The position numbers and the translations under genes were made by a program. From positions 139,559,927 to 139,623,926 of the forward strand of contig JALGPY010000002.1 of NCBI GenBank assembly GCA_023055425.1: a DNA stretch of 64,000 bases, given 5' to 3'. Numbering within the stretch: position 1 is the stretch's first letter; each line of letters starts with the position of its first letter. Shown piece after piece: positions 50,884 through 62,463 of this stretch. This stretch comes from Linanthus parryae. Its lineage: Eukaryota; Streptophyta; Magnoliopsida; Ericales; Polemoniaceae. A model generated the notes under the pieces. The model saw nothing but the letters and a program-made list of their open reading frames with translations, was not told the origin of the DNA and did no database searches.

Positions 50884-53213
50884 AAGTTATTTGTGTTTCA
50901 ATTTTTTGAAAAGTTTTTCAAACCCTTGAAAAGCTCTTTAAAGTCTTCAAAATTTTATGTGCAGTGCAAAATTTGTTCAAGGTTTTGAAACAATTTTCAA
51001 AGCCTTGAAAATAAATATTTTTTACTATATATTTTAATGATTGGATAACTAATGCTGGGTGTTAGCTTTGTAGATAATTGTTTGTCATTATTTTTAACCT
51101 TTAATTTAAATCTTTTTCAAATCCGTATAAAATTATTTCCTTTGTAAAGGAGTTTGAATTTCAAACAAACTTTCCTTCCTCAAATACTTAGGAATATTTA
51201 GTTTTCCTCTTTAACTCAAACTCTTTAGTATTTATCTTCTCCCTTCTCTCTTTCTCTTTTCTATCTTTCATGCCTCTCTCTTCTTAAACACTAACCCTAT
51301 GGATTCACGGAGATCATCTCAAAGAATCAAGATGGCTGGTTGAAGTTCAATGAAGAACACATGGAAGAAAATAAAAGATGGTGAAGAAGAGATTGTTAGT
51401 GCTTTTCAGCAACCTTCTCCTCAACCTCCGAAGAAGAAAAGCAAGAAGGACAAGGTTGATCAGACTGCTACTTCCTGCAAGAAGAAGCCAAATCCAGTAA
51501 TCTCTTCTGGAAAACAGAAATGTACCCATATTTACAGTCCGAAATAAGGTGAAGAAGGCACAGACTCCTCAGAAATCAGACAAGGGAAAGGAGATACATG
51601 TTTCATAAAAGGACAAGGGGAAAGAGATTCAGATTTACTCAGAAGAGAAAACGTCGTATGGTAAGAGATCTATTTCTTATAAATGGATTTGGAGTGTATT
51701 AGGAGATGGATTTGGAGTATGGTTAGATGGATTTGGATGTATTAGGATATTGAAACAAAGTTCTATTTAGAAAATCCTAAACCCCTCTGAAGTGGCATAC
51801 CCTAGGCTTACCAAACTCTTTTATCTGAATCTGAAATAAGTGAATACTTTGAACTTGACTATATCATCTAAGGTAGCTGGTATTGGGGTGGAGTTAGATC
51901 ATGCTGAGTTTGCTAATGTATTGGGGTGTCCAGAGAGGTGCAATACATAAAACTACCTAGCAAGGTTGATGATATCAAGATGGCTAAGGAAGAGTTCTTT
52001 TTACCCGGTATAGCTACTACCTCTAAGAAGTTAACTCACTCTGTGTTAACTGTTGAAGCCAAAATCTTGTTTACTATCTCGATGAGGTGTGTGGTACCTA
52101 AAGAGTTCTTTTGGAATGATAGAGAAAAAGTCCTTTCAAAGGATTGGAATTGTGAAAACCAGTGAGGGAGTACGGAAGTTCTACTCTGAATTGTCTGCTA
52201 ATGAGTTGAAGGACAAGAAGTTTTCAAATCCTAACTCCTAACCACTCCAGTAGCCCTACCTTCTACCACTCAAGGTCAATCTCAAGTTCTTCAGAAGCTG
52301 GACTTTATTGAGAATGAGATAGATGAACTCAAGTAGGGTCAGTATCAATTTGGTACTGAGTTCAGACAGGTGAAGTACATGATTGAAAGTGTTTTCAAGA
52401 GTATCACCCTGATACATGTGGAAGAAGAGGACCTGCCATCTTAAGAAGGTTCATGGAAGTCAGGATCCACCAGAGACCTATTTTATGAGCACAGTTCTGG
52501 AGATAATGTTGTTGAAGATAAGGAAGCTGAGGCAAAGACTGCTGAAGATCAGGAAGCTAGTGAAGAAGATAGTGTTGACTCAGGAGTGATCCTCAAAGAC
52601 TTAGAGCTGAAGAAACAGAGAGGAAAGGTTCCTGCAATTGTGAATTCAGTTGACCTTTTTGAGGATGAAGAGACTGGTGATGAAGTTGCATAAAAAGTGG
52701 CTGAACAGGAAGAGAATGAGGATGAAGGGGAAGAAGGAAGTGATTAAGAGGTTGATGCAGGAGACAAGAAAGATGCAGACCCAAAGCCTTGAATCCAGCT
52801 TTCTCTTTCTTCTTTTTCAAATCTTGGAATTCTCTCCTTTCTTTCAAAATTTTTATCTCCTTTAAAACTTTTTAGTTTTCAATAAGGTTTGATTCTACAT
52901 CTTCTCACTTTTTGATTCAATTAAAAAAAGGGGGAGAAGTATAGGGGTATTCTTTCTAGTTGCAGAGAAATGTGGGGTATTTTTTTTTAGTTGCATAGAG
53001 ATCTGGTTTTGGATGTTTTGGATGTGTGGTAGTTTTTCTGCTAAAACTGCTTACTTGCTTAGTTTGCTTTTACCTGCTTAGTTTGATTTTGATTCTACTT
53101 ATAACTGTTTGATTATTTGGATGTGATCTTATATAAACTGTTTCTTCTATGCTACTGATGTCTATATTTTGTAGAAATATAGCTCAAATAGATTAATGGT
53201 TTTGTCTTTCATC
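50884..53213 (+). pseudogene. SIRE 3' region with degenerate env-like ORF
   Basis: Past RNase H lies about 2.3 kb with broken, charged reading frames. Near 51300 an ATG starts MDSRRSSQRIK, a Lys-rich stretch follows (51350-51550), and an Asp/Glu-rich stretch with coiled-coil character lies at 52480-52780. SIRE-lineage elements carry an env-like ORF in this position, which I infer this to be from place and composition, not from a conserved motif. Paired TTCAAACCCTTGAA-like words occur at 50905-51012. Plus-strand stops interrupt every frame. Confidence 0.55.
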
Positions 53214-53224
53214 AAGGGGGAGAT
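53214..53224 (+). other. SIRE polypurine tract
   Basis: AAGGGGGAGAT directly precedes the 3' LTR start TGTAAG, the plus-strand priming site of the retroelement. Confidence 0.8.
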
Positions 53225-54110
53225 TGTAAGTTAAAGTTGGGAGATTGTGAGTTCAAAGTTGTTATCCCAGCATGAACTCAGGGGGAGTTCTTCCTCCTAG
53301 TCATTCTATGATCCTATGTGGTTGATTATGCTATCTTATATGATAAAAGAAAAGCTAACTTTGTGTTATATCATGCCTTAATCTCATTATTTTCCTAAGG
53401 TTTTTTGCAGAGATAATCAGCTAATTCTGTGTTGCAAGTTTAGCTAGATTTCCTTATTTACAGAGATGCACAAGTGGCAATCAATGTCTGTAGATTTAGT
53501 GCTACTGTTATGGAAGGTTTTATGGACTTTATGTAAGCTTTTAGATGGAAGATCAGATCAAAATCAATGAGGATATCAAGCCAGTAGCCGTTGGAAGCAA
53601 GCTGTTGAGAGTCAAAGATCTCTGGAGGATATTTAGGAATTTCTGTTACAGAGTTCATAATATATCTGCAATTCAAATTACCAGAGGGTGAGACACTGAT
53701 TGAGAGAGTTTCAGGAGCCCAAAGCATTACAGAGATTCATACACTCTGAAGGATTGACAAGAATCTTTGAAGAAGATCAAACAATCACTCAATCCATTCT
53801 AGAAGAACACTTCAAGCTTCACAAGTTTACTGTTTTTACATTGTTCTTCATCTGATGTTCATTTGTATATCTTTTTGTTATATTACCTATTCATATTTTT
53901 CGTGAGTTGTTCAAGAGGAACAACAGAGAATTCTTATTGTATCAGTTAGCTATAGCAGATACTAGATAGGTTAGGAAGAACTAGAAGCTAAAACAGAGTA
54001 AGAGACTTCTCTGGGCTTGATATCTAGGGCTTAGCTTTCAATAAATAAAAAGTTTGTTGAAATCCTAGAAGGATCAGATCCCTCAGGCGGAGAGTAGGTC
54101 ACTTGGGACT
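53225..54110 (+). repeat. SIRE-type 3' LTR, truncated
   Basis: This is collinear with the 5' LTR from TGTAAG through 'gagagtaggtca.ttgggact', with scattered differences and a deletion near the start. It stops at 54110, and the last 300 bp of the LTR are absent from this side. Confidence 0.8.
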
Positions 54111-54480
54111 AGGACTGCAACTCGGGCGGGCTGGAAGGGTTGGCACCCCTGTCCAAGCCCGAGCCCCAAATCTGTCGTGGCTGCCCAAGCCCAACCCGAC
54201 CCGAGTTAAGAGCATTTTCAACCCTTCCGAGACCAAGTTCGTATAAATCAATTCGGATTCGGGTTGAATTCGGGCTATTACATTAAACTTAATATCTTCT
54301 TAAAAACACAAGAGAATAATTTATTGTTGGCGAAAACACAAATCAACTAGTTGAAGAACAAAACAATGATTAAAAACATCGCTATTACTTGAAATAAAAG
54401 TAGCATATTCATGTTAGATATGCTACATAGTTCTTTCAAAATATAATATTTATACGTAGTGGTCATGCAAATCGAGTTCG
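54110..54480. mobile_element. hAT-like fragment inserted in the SIRE 3' LTR
   Basis: It begins TAGGACTGCAACTCGGGCGG exactly where the LTR is cut. TAGG(g)CTGCAA followed by Gly/Pro-type GGGC..GCCC words is a common hAT terminus in plants. The matching right terminus is not present before the sequence changes character at about 54480, so it is probably truncated. Confidence 0.5.
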
Positions 54481-55806
54481 GGTTAGCCCCTTGTGCACAA
54501 GAGATTCCGGCGGGGAGACCTCCGTGTACACCGTATGTAGTGGATCAGGGATCGCACAGGAAGAGAGGGGTTGTGTGTAGGGAGAGAGTAAGGCAGTAGC
54601 AATGTCTGAGAGAGAGACAGAGGTTTGGCAAAGCTTCCGCGTATGGCCAGTGTGTTCTCCTTTGTATGGAAAGGTTGACGATCTATATATACTGGAGAAC
54701 ATGACCGTTGTAGTGTGGTTAATGCGCCCATTGATGGCGGCTTAATTAGCTTAACCATAACGGCACGTTCGTCCGAGTATATAGGGACCGTTACACCACG
54801 TGGTGCGCGAATACCGGAACCGTTACGAGGTTGACCGGGTTTGACCGGATTGAGCGGGTTTATGGAGCTCGTGCCATAAATCTCTCAAAACAGTTACTAA
54901 AGGTCGCGTGCGGGCTTGGCTCGCACGCGACAGGGCTTACTCTAGCCTCCAAACCACAAAGTCCCTACAAGTCCCGTGCAGTGGTATGCGAGGGCTCTGT
55001 CTCGCAGCCCCCACATGGATCAGCTCGGCTGGTGATCCAGTGTGTGTGGAGCACAATATGGTGTGCTGGATGGTTGCCACGTGGCCAAGATCTGTCAGCT
55101 CAGAAAGCAGTATCTACATTAGCCCCCTTTCTGCGCGTGAAGACTCATAGCCGTATAGACTTCCATGCGCGGAAACCAACATACGCGTTGCTGCCACGCA
55201 CCAATTCAAATACGGGTAAGTTCAGCCCCCGTGCGTGTCATTATGACCTAAAACCCCTAGAGTCGTGCCGTCTGACCTTTAGGGTTTTAGGCGTGACGTC
55301 AGCTTGTCCTGTGATTGCGCGATTCGACGGTGACGGTTGCGATTCGACTATCGAAAGGACGCGACCCTTGATTGTTTTGGATAAATACCTTGTATCCCCC
55401 ATTATTGCAAAGCATCACTTATTTCTCTTAAAGTGAATGGTACCCGGAGATCTTCGAGAGCAGATCCAGATAATCAATCACCAGTTCAGAACTGCAATCC
55501 GTGTTCTTCAATTGTGCGTATCCAAGCAGGCTTCAAGAAAACAAGGTTGGCCTCGTTTACTTTTGATTTAAGATACCAGTGTTTGCCTTGAACTGCGTTG
55601 AATCTGTAAACCCATGAAATTTGTGAAGAGGCTTTGATCTTTGAACCCGCTTTGCTTTAATCCTTCAACAATATGAGATCTTGCAACTCCCCGATTTCTG
55701 AAATTGATACCAGAACTGTTCGTCTTCCTTTGCATTGATCTTGAATTTCAAAATTCAAACTGAAGTGTGGTATTTCTCCCCCCTTTTTTCTTGCTCTTCC
55801 GCAGGA
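54481..55806 (+). promoter_or_regulatory. GC-richer region upstream of the PMD gene (promoter or LTR)
   Basis: This 1.3-kb block is richer in GC than its left neighbours and holds several TATA-like words: 'ctatatatac' near 54681, 'gtatatagg' near 54776 and 'ggataaatac' near 55379. The last is well placed to drive the PMD gene. A polypyrimidine tract followed by GCAG ends at 55804, two bases before the PMD ATG, and looks like the 3' splice site of a 5' UTR intron. The minus-strand gypsy element should have its 3' LTR around here, but I could not define its ends. A 201-codon open frame (54831-55436) shows no domain. Confidence 0.45.
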
Positions 55807-58800
55807 ATGGCCAAGACAAGAGTAACCAGGCCCGTCAAGGAAGATGAAGAGATACCCGACCTTCCGCAGGCCTTGTGGCGAAAAGCCCCCTTTTTAGGCG
55901 GCAAAGATTTCTACCATGCGAGGGTAAAGGCGAAGAGGATGCCTGATCCTATCCCAGTTGAGCGACTGCTGACGCTAACTCGCCCAGTTAACTCAGCCTT
56001 GCTCGAGTTGATTGGTTCCGAGGATGTGGTTCGATTGGGAATCGAGAACGGGCACTTCCCATATACTGCGATTTCTACCCAGGCGTTCGTCCAGAAATTG
56101 GACTATATGGATGAGTGGATCGACCACGTGTTGGATCATCACGCCGCGAATCTTGATGAAGCCGGCGTATACTTTGCTATCCGTGCTATGAAGGGTGCTG
56201 CCGTGAAGCTGGATCAGCCCATTCTTCTAGACCTTCTGTCCCGTTACTCGCCTGCGACTCACACGTTCCATTTTGCTGAGTTCGAGGCGGCCCCCACCCT
56301 CGAGGACGTTCAAATGCTGTACGAGCTTTCTCCCATGGGCGAGGTGGACCCTCTGAGTCCCTTGAGAACATCTCCGGAGATTGCCTTGTATACGCAGATG
56401 GAGGAATGCCTAGCAGAGGTAAAGAAAATCTCCACTCGGTGGACCACTACAAAGCCTCTTCCGAACTGGCAGCTGGTTGATACGTCTGCGAAGAATACCT
56501 GGAACAAATGGTTGCAGTACTTCTTCCGAGACTATGCGAACAGCAGCATCACTAAGAAACTTCTGAGTGAGGACCCGGAGGTCGAGAATTACGTGGAGGG
56601 TAAAGGCTATCATTTGACCCTTTGTGCTTTTCTCTGTGCTTGGCTGTCGAGGTATCTGATTGATGGTCACCCCCATGACGGAGTCTTCTACCATGTGTTG
56701 CCACTTGCCGTGAGGCTCGCCCTTGGCCAGAGAGTCGCACTCGGACCCTTGGTCTTGGGTACGCTGTACTATAGGCTTGATCAGCTGGTTCTAGCCATGA
56801 AGGAGTCGCGTGGCCGCCTCGATGTACTGACTTTTGTCAATATTTCCTTTTTGACAATGTGGGTTTTCGAGCGGTGGCCGTCTTATGCTCCAACTGCTCT
56901 CAAACTTGACAAGTGGTGTCCCCCAGGCGAGACAGAAGCGCGCAACAGCGGAAGAGCTGCGAGATGGTTCGGAGCAAGCAACACCAAGTGCGTTTGGAGT
57001 TTGATATGCGACAAGCGGAAGGAGTTTACTGCCAGGCCCTATGCCACGCATATTGAGAACGTGCGATGGTTTCCGAAGCTGTACCCCTCTAAAGGTATTG
57101 TCTTTTCAGAAGAGCTTCTCTTTGAAGGGGGACCTCATTTACATGAGCGCTACCGCGAGTTCTTTTGCTGGTGCCTGCGAGGTTCCCTTCCTGCTCTTGC
57201 AGAGCATATTCGTGAGCTCACGCCGAGGTATGAAAAGCTTACCGTGGACGTTGACCCCACTCGAGTTTCTCCTCAGTTTGGTTTTGATGCGGTGGCCCCA
57301 TCAATCTGGCCCCAATCCATTATCAGAGGATGCTATAAGCGCTTGCTAACAAAGGAGTGCAAGACAGTCGTCATGAACAATCTTCCCTTTGAGCAGCCTG
57401 CGGGAACCCGCGAGGGTGGCTGTTCCCAAAACTGGCTCGCATACTGGATTGCCCAGCAAACGAGGATCGAGACGGAGTCGGCCGCGCAGCCAAGTAGAGC
57501 CCCCTTGATCAAGAGGAATTCTTTTCCGTTTCGCCCCAATTGCAGTCTGAGCGAGTCTGAGTATGGTTGCTACTCACTATTGGATCGTGAGAACCATTTG
57601 TGTCCTGATGTCTTTCTGAAGGAGCAAGTCGCCACAGTCAAGAAGGGCGATACGCAAGTCGTCAGATATAGCAAGGCATTTGCTGAGGTAAGCGATTTCT
57701 TCGTATGCGTTAAGCTTCCTGATTTCCTTATGCTGACACTTCATTCTGTACTGTTGTAGTGTCATGTGCGGAGATTCGCAGCTGGTGATCGCTCCAAGTT
57801 GCTGGTTAACACCATTGTTGCCACCAGAAGACAAAAGCAGCCGTTCCGGCTTTCATGGAGGATGGACGCTGAGGTTGAAACAAAGGTTCGCGCAGTCATG
57901 AATGCTTTTGCTAACTCGCTGATAGACAATCCTCCGGCTCCGTCTCCTCCTGGAGATGACCCGTCCCCTCCAGCGACTGCGGCGCCGAGAGTGAAGAGAC
58001 CTAGGCAAAAGGGAATTACGATTTCTTCCCCTGGAAGTGCTCCAGCTTCTCCTCCAGTGAGGTCCCTTTCTATCAAGGACAAAGGCAAAGGCCGCATGCC
58101 CAGCAAAGTGCGGAAAGATCTCGCAGTTGAGACTTTCGTTCCATTCAATCAAGAGGAAGAGGAAGAGAGGCAGGAGCCCCAAGAAAGTGATGAAGAAGAA
58201 GAAGCAACAGTTGTGATGCATGAGGAAGAATCAGGAGGTACCTCCGTCGCATTTCCTTTCTCGTTATCGTAACTTCTTTGCACTTCTTTTCTTAAACCAA
58301 TCGTGTATTCACAGGTGATGATGATGATGAGACCCTTGGTGGCCTTGTGGCCAAGAGACAAAAGAGAGATGCCCATTCTGGCATCCCAGATGACCCCATA
58401 AGCGAGGACATTCTTGCTGAGTCCCGGAAGACAGCCGCGGAGGCTGCTGAGAGAAGGAGGCGGCGGGAAGAAGAGGAGCTCGAGCGTGTGAAATAGCGGA
58501 GCCTCGAAGAGCGGCATGTTGACGACTTAGCGCGTCCAGTTGACGAGGAAGACGAGCTTCCCGAAGAAGTGGCTCCTCATGTGGAGGAGGAAGAGGAGGC
58601 TCCAGAAGAGGATGCAGCAGCCTTGGAGCAAGTCCAAGCAGACTTTGAAGAAATCGCAGGCGGTGATAAAGGTGAGATCTTCAATCTCGCAGTAACTTAT
58701 AGAGATGTTATTGTGTGTGCGTTAAAGCATGGTGTGTCAAAGGCTGACATCCGCCGTTGGTTAGTAAACAAATGCGGAGAACCCTCAGGTAATTATTTGA

Positions 58801-60098
58801 GTGATACGCATGTACTAGGCTTTAGCAACTTGAGGCAGGATCATGACTGGTTTATTCGCATCCCAGGTCACGCTCCTCTTAAAGACTTGCTTAGTGAGGA
58901 CACACTAATAGGGCATGGTTCCACGTCCTTAGTGTATGATGAAGATACCTCAATCCCACCTTCGTGTGGAGGTGCTCACTCTTAGCTTTAGTAAAGATAG
59001 CAAAATAACTTATAGCGCAAGTTACCTCATATCATCGCATTTGATATCGCAGGTCATGCTGAGGAACCTGTGCTGGAGCAGAGAGGTCAGCCTTCTGCGT
59101 CCTATGTTCCGGTTCCGAGCTCCCATACCGAGAAGCCTGTCCCGGCTGCTGAACATGCAAGTGAGCCTCTCGAGGGCATCATCGAACTTTCCGATGACGC
59201 TGAAGCAGATGCTGTGCTGATGGATGAAGATGTCCATACTGGTGCTGAGGAAGTAAGGACAAGTGCTGCTAATGCTTTCGCATCTGAGAGCGTCCTTCGC
59301 CAAGCGACTTCGGCTGTCCCTTCGCCTCCGGCGATGACTGAGTCAGAGGCACCTATTCCTGCGTGGAGCTTTTGGGGCTCGCAGGTTGGGAATGCAGTCG
59401 CAGCTGGTGCGGCCTACACTCTTCCTCCTGACTACGAGAGATTGGAGCTCGCAGCTGACAAGAGAGCTATAGAGCGAGGACAGTCTTCGACTACCCCAGC
59501 AGCGCGCATTCCTTCTCTTCATGAGATTCTGGAAGGAACTGGTAAGCAAAGCTTTACTGTTCGCATTTTGCATTATTTACTTGCGAGTTTGACATCGTAA
59601 CTCGGCTTTGACGTCTCTTCAGGTTTGAAGCAAACCGATGTGGACTGGGTGGTTCGAATGCGCCTCACCTACCCGCAATCGTTTGTGAGATCTCTGGAGA
59701 TAGGGCCCTTTGACAGGAGGCTGTTCCTTACTGAGGCCATTTGGATATTAGAGCAGCTGTCTGCGGCTACGCCTGCGACCATTTCTGTCCAGAGTGCTGA
59801 ATTGCTATGTGGCATGTGCCAGAATCTCGTGACCAAAGTCCAAGGCAGACTGGGCTTCAAGTTTCTTATGAATAGAGTCACGCTGATTCGCGCAGCCGTA
59901 ACTTTGAAGCTCGGCCACCAGAATCTCGCAGCTGAGAGGCAGAAGGTGGAGCAGCAAAAGCTAAAAGTTGATGAAGCTCTGAAGCTCTATCATGAGATGA
60001 ATGCCAGGTGCGAGCAATTGAAGCAAGAAGTGGAACAAGTAGAGAAGCTGAGCCATCAGTTCGAGCCCCAAGACTCCTTGATCAAGAATTTGCTTTGA
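55807..60098 (+). CDS. Plant mobile domain (PMD) protein, five exons, one in-frame stop
   Basis: Exons 55807-57687, 57760-58237, 58315-58671, 59053-59541 and 59623-60098 join with matching phases and GT-AG borders, giving 1226 codons if the stop is ignored. The N-terminal 560 residues look like the plant mobile domain (PMD, PF10536): a THTFHF..APTLEDV block at about residues 151-167, then the long helical core with YHVLPLAVRLALGQ and FLTMWVFERWP. PMD proteins include the nuclear Arabidopsis factors MAIN and MAIL1, and also many TE-borne proteins. The middle part is Pro/Ser- and Glu-rich and probably disordered; the end is a coiled coil. A TAG at 58494-58496 (codon 847) interrupts exon 3. It faces the gypsy integrase tail to tail, in the place where Tat-lineage retrotransposons often carry an antisense extra ORF. 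I infer it is TE-borne, not a host gene. Confidence 0.75.
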
Positions 60099-61569
60099 TT
60101 TTCGAATTTTGAAAAATAGCTGGAACATTAATGTAATGTTTGAAACATTAATTTAATGTTGCTAGGGTTTCTCCCCCCCCCTTTTTTTTAACAACAAACA
60201 ATGAATTTGCCCGTTTTGCCCTTTCCCGGGATTTGATAGGATATCTCTGTGCATATCCAATTATGACGTCAGCAATTGATACTCTGCTTGATTTTCGCGC
60301 TAATTTCTCGGAAAATAAGCACGCTTTCGTTGGGAAGTCCATCCAAATCATGACTATCCGTCATTTATTAGGATACGCAACTGAATCGTCGTAGCCTTTA
60401 GTAGGGTAATTGATTGTTACCGCTTTTCAAGGCGTAAGTGATTGAACTTACCCTCTTTTTGAATTCTGCTGACTCATCTTTGGCAATTGAAGAGTCTCCA
60501 CAGGGTCTATATAAACCCTGTCTTTGCTGTTTGGGTTCTTCATCCCAAAGATGTGCTTTGCCGTGAGTCCTTACGACTGCTGGCTTCAACGCTTATTTTT
60601 CGTTGATTCATGGCAACTTCAAGTTGTGAATCCTGAGTTTGCGCTTTGTGCTGTAGAAATAGTTTCCAAGATCCACTTTATGAGGCTTATTGCTCTTTAT
60701 AACCATCATAAAGAAAATGCAGATAATATCTCATGTGTGTTCGAAGAAATTTCTTCGTGTATTATGTTTGCAGGTCATGTTTCCGGCCGCCTTCCGGCGA
60801 GGTGCGGCGCCGAAGTGACCGTGCTACCGTCTCGTAATGAACGGCGGAATTCTCCTCCAGCATCCCTGGAGGAGGATTTCTTGCCTCTTCGTTCTTGAAC
60901 TCAGGGGGCTTGCCAATGCCCTTGTCTATCATGACAAGGAATCCATCACCAGAGGAATGACTGCTTCGCCTGTTTTGCAGGACAGCGTATGTCGGAACAG
61001 GAAGTTCCTCCGGTGCCTATCTTGATCAGACAGAGGTTTTTGTCACCCCTTGGGGTCTTGGACGTATCATTTCGCAGGTCTCGCTGCTAGGGACGTAGCG
61101 AATGACAAGCTGATCTCTTCGCGGCAGCATCCCTTTTGCTATAGATCTTTGGCCATAGATTTGTGTATCGCATAGCCGTTGTTAGGACCGTTAGGTTCAT
61201 CCTTTCGCAGTCAGGATTCCCGCGGTGTGTTACTTCAAGCTTTTCGAATGTATTGTAAGCCATGTCGGCTGCGTAGTTAGATTCGAGCTTTTTCGCTTGT
61301 AAGCTGCTATCTAGACAGATAAATTGTAAGTCATTTGACTCATAATGATAAATAGCCTTTTGTATTATCTGCTGTCTCTTTACAACAAAATACAACTTCG
61401 CATGCGTTTCAGCATATTTTGCCTTGCAAAATGCTACGTAATGGTCTCGCATTTGCGATCTGCTATATGAATTCGCAGATGTTTCGCTAGATCGTTTGAG
61501 ATCATAATTTCGCAGCTGTGCCATCCTGGAAGATGGGCTTATGATTGGCCTTTGTGAACCTTCACAATA
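60099..61569. other. Non-coding spacer between PMD gene and tandem repeat
   Basis: Just after the PMD stop lie two near-repeats of 'gaacattaatgtaatgtt' (60124-60153). A pyrimidine tract of about ten Cs and eight Ts follows (60172-60189). A 20-bp hairpin with a TATATAA core lies at 60501-60520, and a GC-rich hairpin-prone spot (ccggccgccttccggcg) at about 60784-60800. The 124- and 200-codon frames here have no recognisable domain. Confidence 0.45.
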
Positions 61570-62257
61570 TTGCGAGTTGCTATCGTGGCAGATAGTCTTT
61601 AATAGATCAATTAAGATCATTAAATTGTGCGAGTTGCTATCGTGGCAGATAGGCTTTACCAGAAGATCAAATAAGATCATTTTGCGCATGAATTGCTATC
61701 GTAACAGATAGGCTTTAAAGATCAATTAAGATCGCATTTGTATGTGCTGCTATCGTAAGAGATAGGCTTAGATGATCAATCACGATTATTGCACGCAGGC
61801 TGCTATCGCAAGAGATAGGCTTAAATGATCAATTAAGATCGCATTTGTATGTGCTGCTGTCGTAAGAGATAGGCTTAGATGATCAATTGAGATCGCGTTT
61901 GCATAGGCTGCTATCGTAACAGATAGGCTTAGATGATCAATTAAGATCGCATTTGCATAGGCTGCTATCGTAAGAGATAGGCTTAGATGATCATTTAAGA
62001 TCGCATTTGCATAGGCTGCTATCGTAAGAGATAGGCTTAGATGATCATTTAAGATCGCATTTGCATAGGCTGCTATCGTAAGAGATAGGCTTAGATGATC
62101 ACTTAAGATCGCATTTGGATAGGCTGCTATCGTAAGAGATAGGCTTAGATGATCACTTAAGATCGTATTTCGCATTTTCTGCTATCGTGAGAGATAGGCT
62201 TAGATGACGATCGATTAAGATCGCAGTTGTACAGATTGCTATTCTGGCGAATAAACC
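61570..62257. repeat. 54-bp tandem repeat array (13 units)
   Basis: Thirteen copies of a unit with core 'tgctatcgtaagagataggctt' then 'gatcaattaagatcgcat', at spacings of 53-59 bp. The middle nine units (about 61740-62180) are the most regular, at exactly 54 bp, and outer units are degenerate. Because 54 is a multiple of 3, the minus strand shows a repetitive 18-residue frame that should not be read as a protein. The array lies downstream of the minus-strand gypsy integrase, the 3' region known in Tat/Ogre/Retand elements to breed satellite-like repeats. Confidence 0.93.
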
Positions 62258-62463
62258 ATTGTTAACAGTAATACCAAACTGAATAAAGCAATATAAACAG
62301 CTAGAAATGTGAACTTCTCATTTGGGAGAATTCTTTTATTATAACGCTCTCATTATGGGAGAGATGGGATTACAATCCTCTCATATGGGAGAGGAGATTG
62401 TGTAAATCGTAGCCATACAAGATATCAAGCGACGTTATAATAAAACGCATGAAATGAGAGAAG

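Larger units (their letters stand above)
48173..54110 (+). mobile_element. SIRE/Maximus-type Ty1/copia retrotransposon, internally deleted
   Basis: The element runs from a 5' LTR (48173-49402) through a PBS-like site, a gag piece, the end of RT, RNase H and a long env-like 3' region. It ends with a polypurine tract (53214-53224) and a 3' LTR (from 53225) that is cut at 54110 by a hAT-like sequence. The long coding-like region between RNase H and the 3' LTR, and the RNase H block TKHIDVRHHFIGDHAEKGD, point to the SIRE/Maximus lineage. Protease, integrase and the start of RT are missing, and stops are frequent. The two LTRs are visibly diverged, so the insertion is not recent. Confidence 0.85.

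Noticed and set aside
54831..55436. 201-codon + strand ORF upstream of the PMD gene
   Set aside because: Its composition is that of non-coding GC-richer DNA, with no motif or splice link to the PMD exons. It may be part of an LTR or promoter.
61087..61689. 200-codon minus-strand ORF next to the tandem array
   Set aside because: It partly consists of degenerate repeat units and has no recognisable domain; treated as gypsy 3' non-coding DNA.
61786..62175. Minus-strand 129-codon ORF with an 18-residue repeat
   Set aside because: It is a by-product of a 54-bp tandem repeat whose period is divisible by 3; there is no sign of a real protein.
61570..62257. CRISPR-like regular repeats
   Set aside because: The units are contiguous with no unique spacers, in a plant genome, and they fit a minisatellite.
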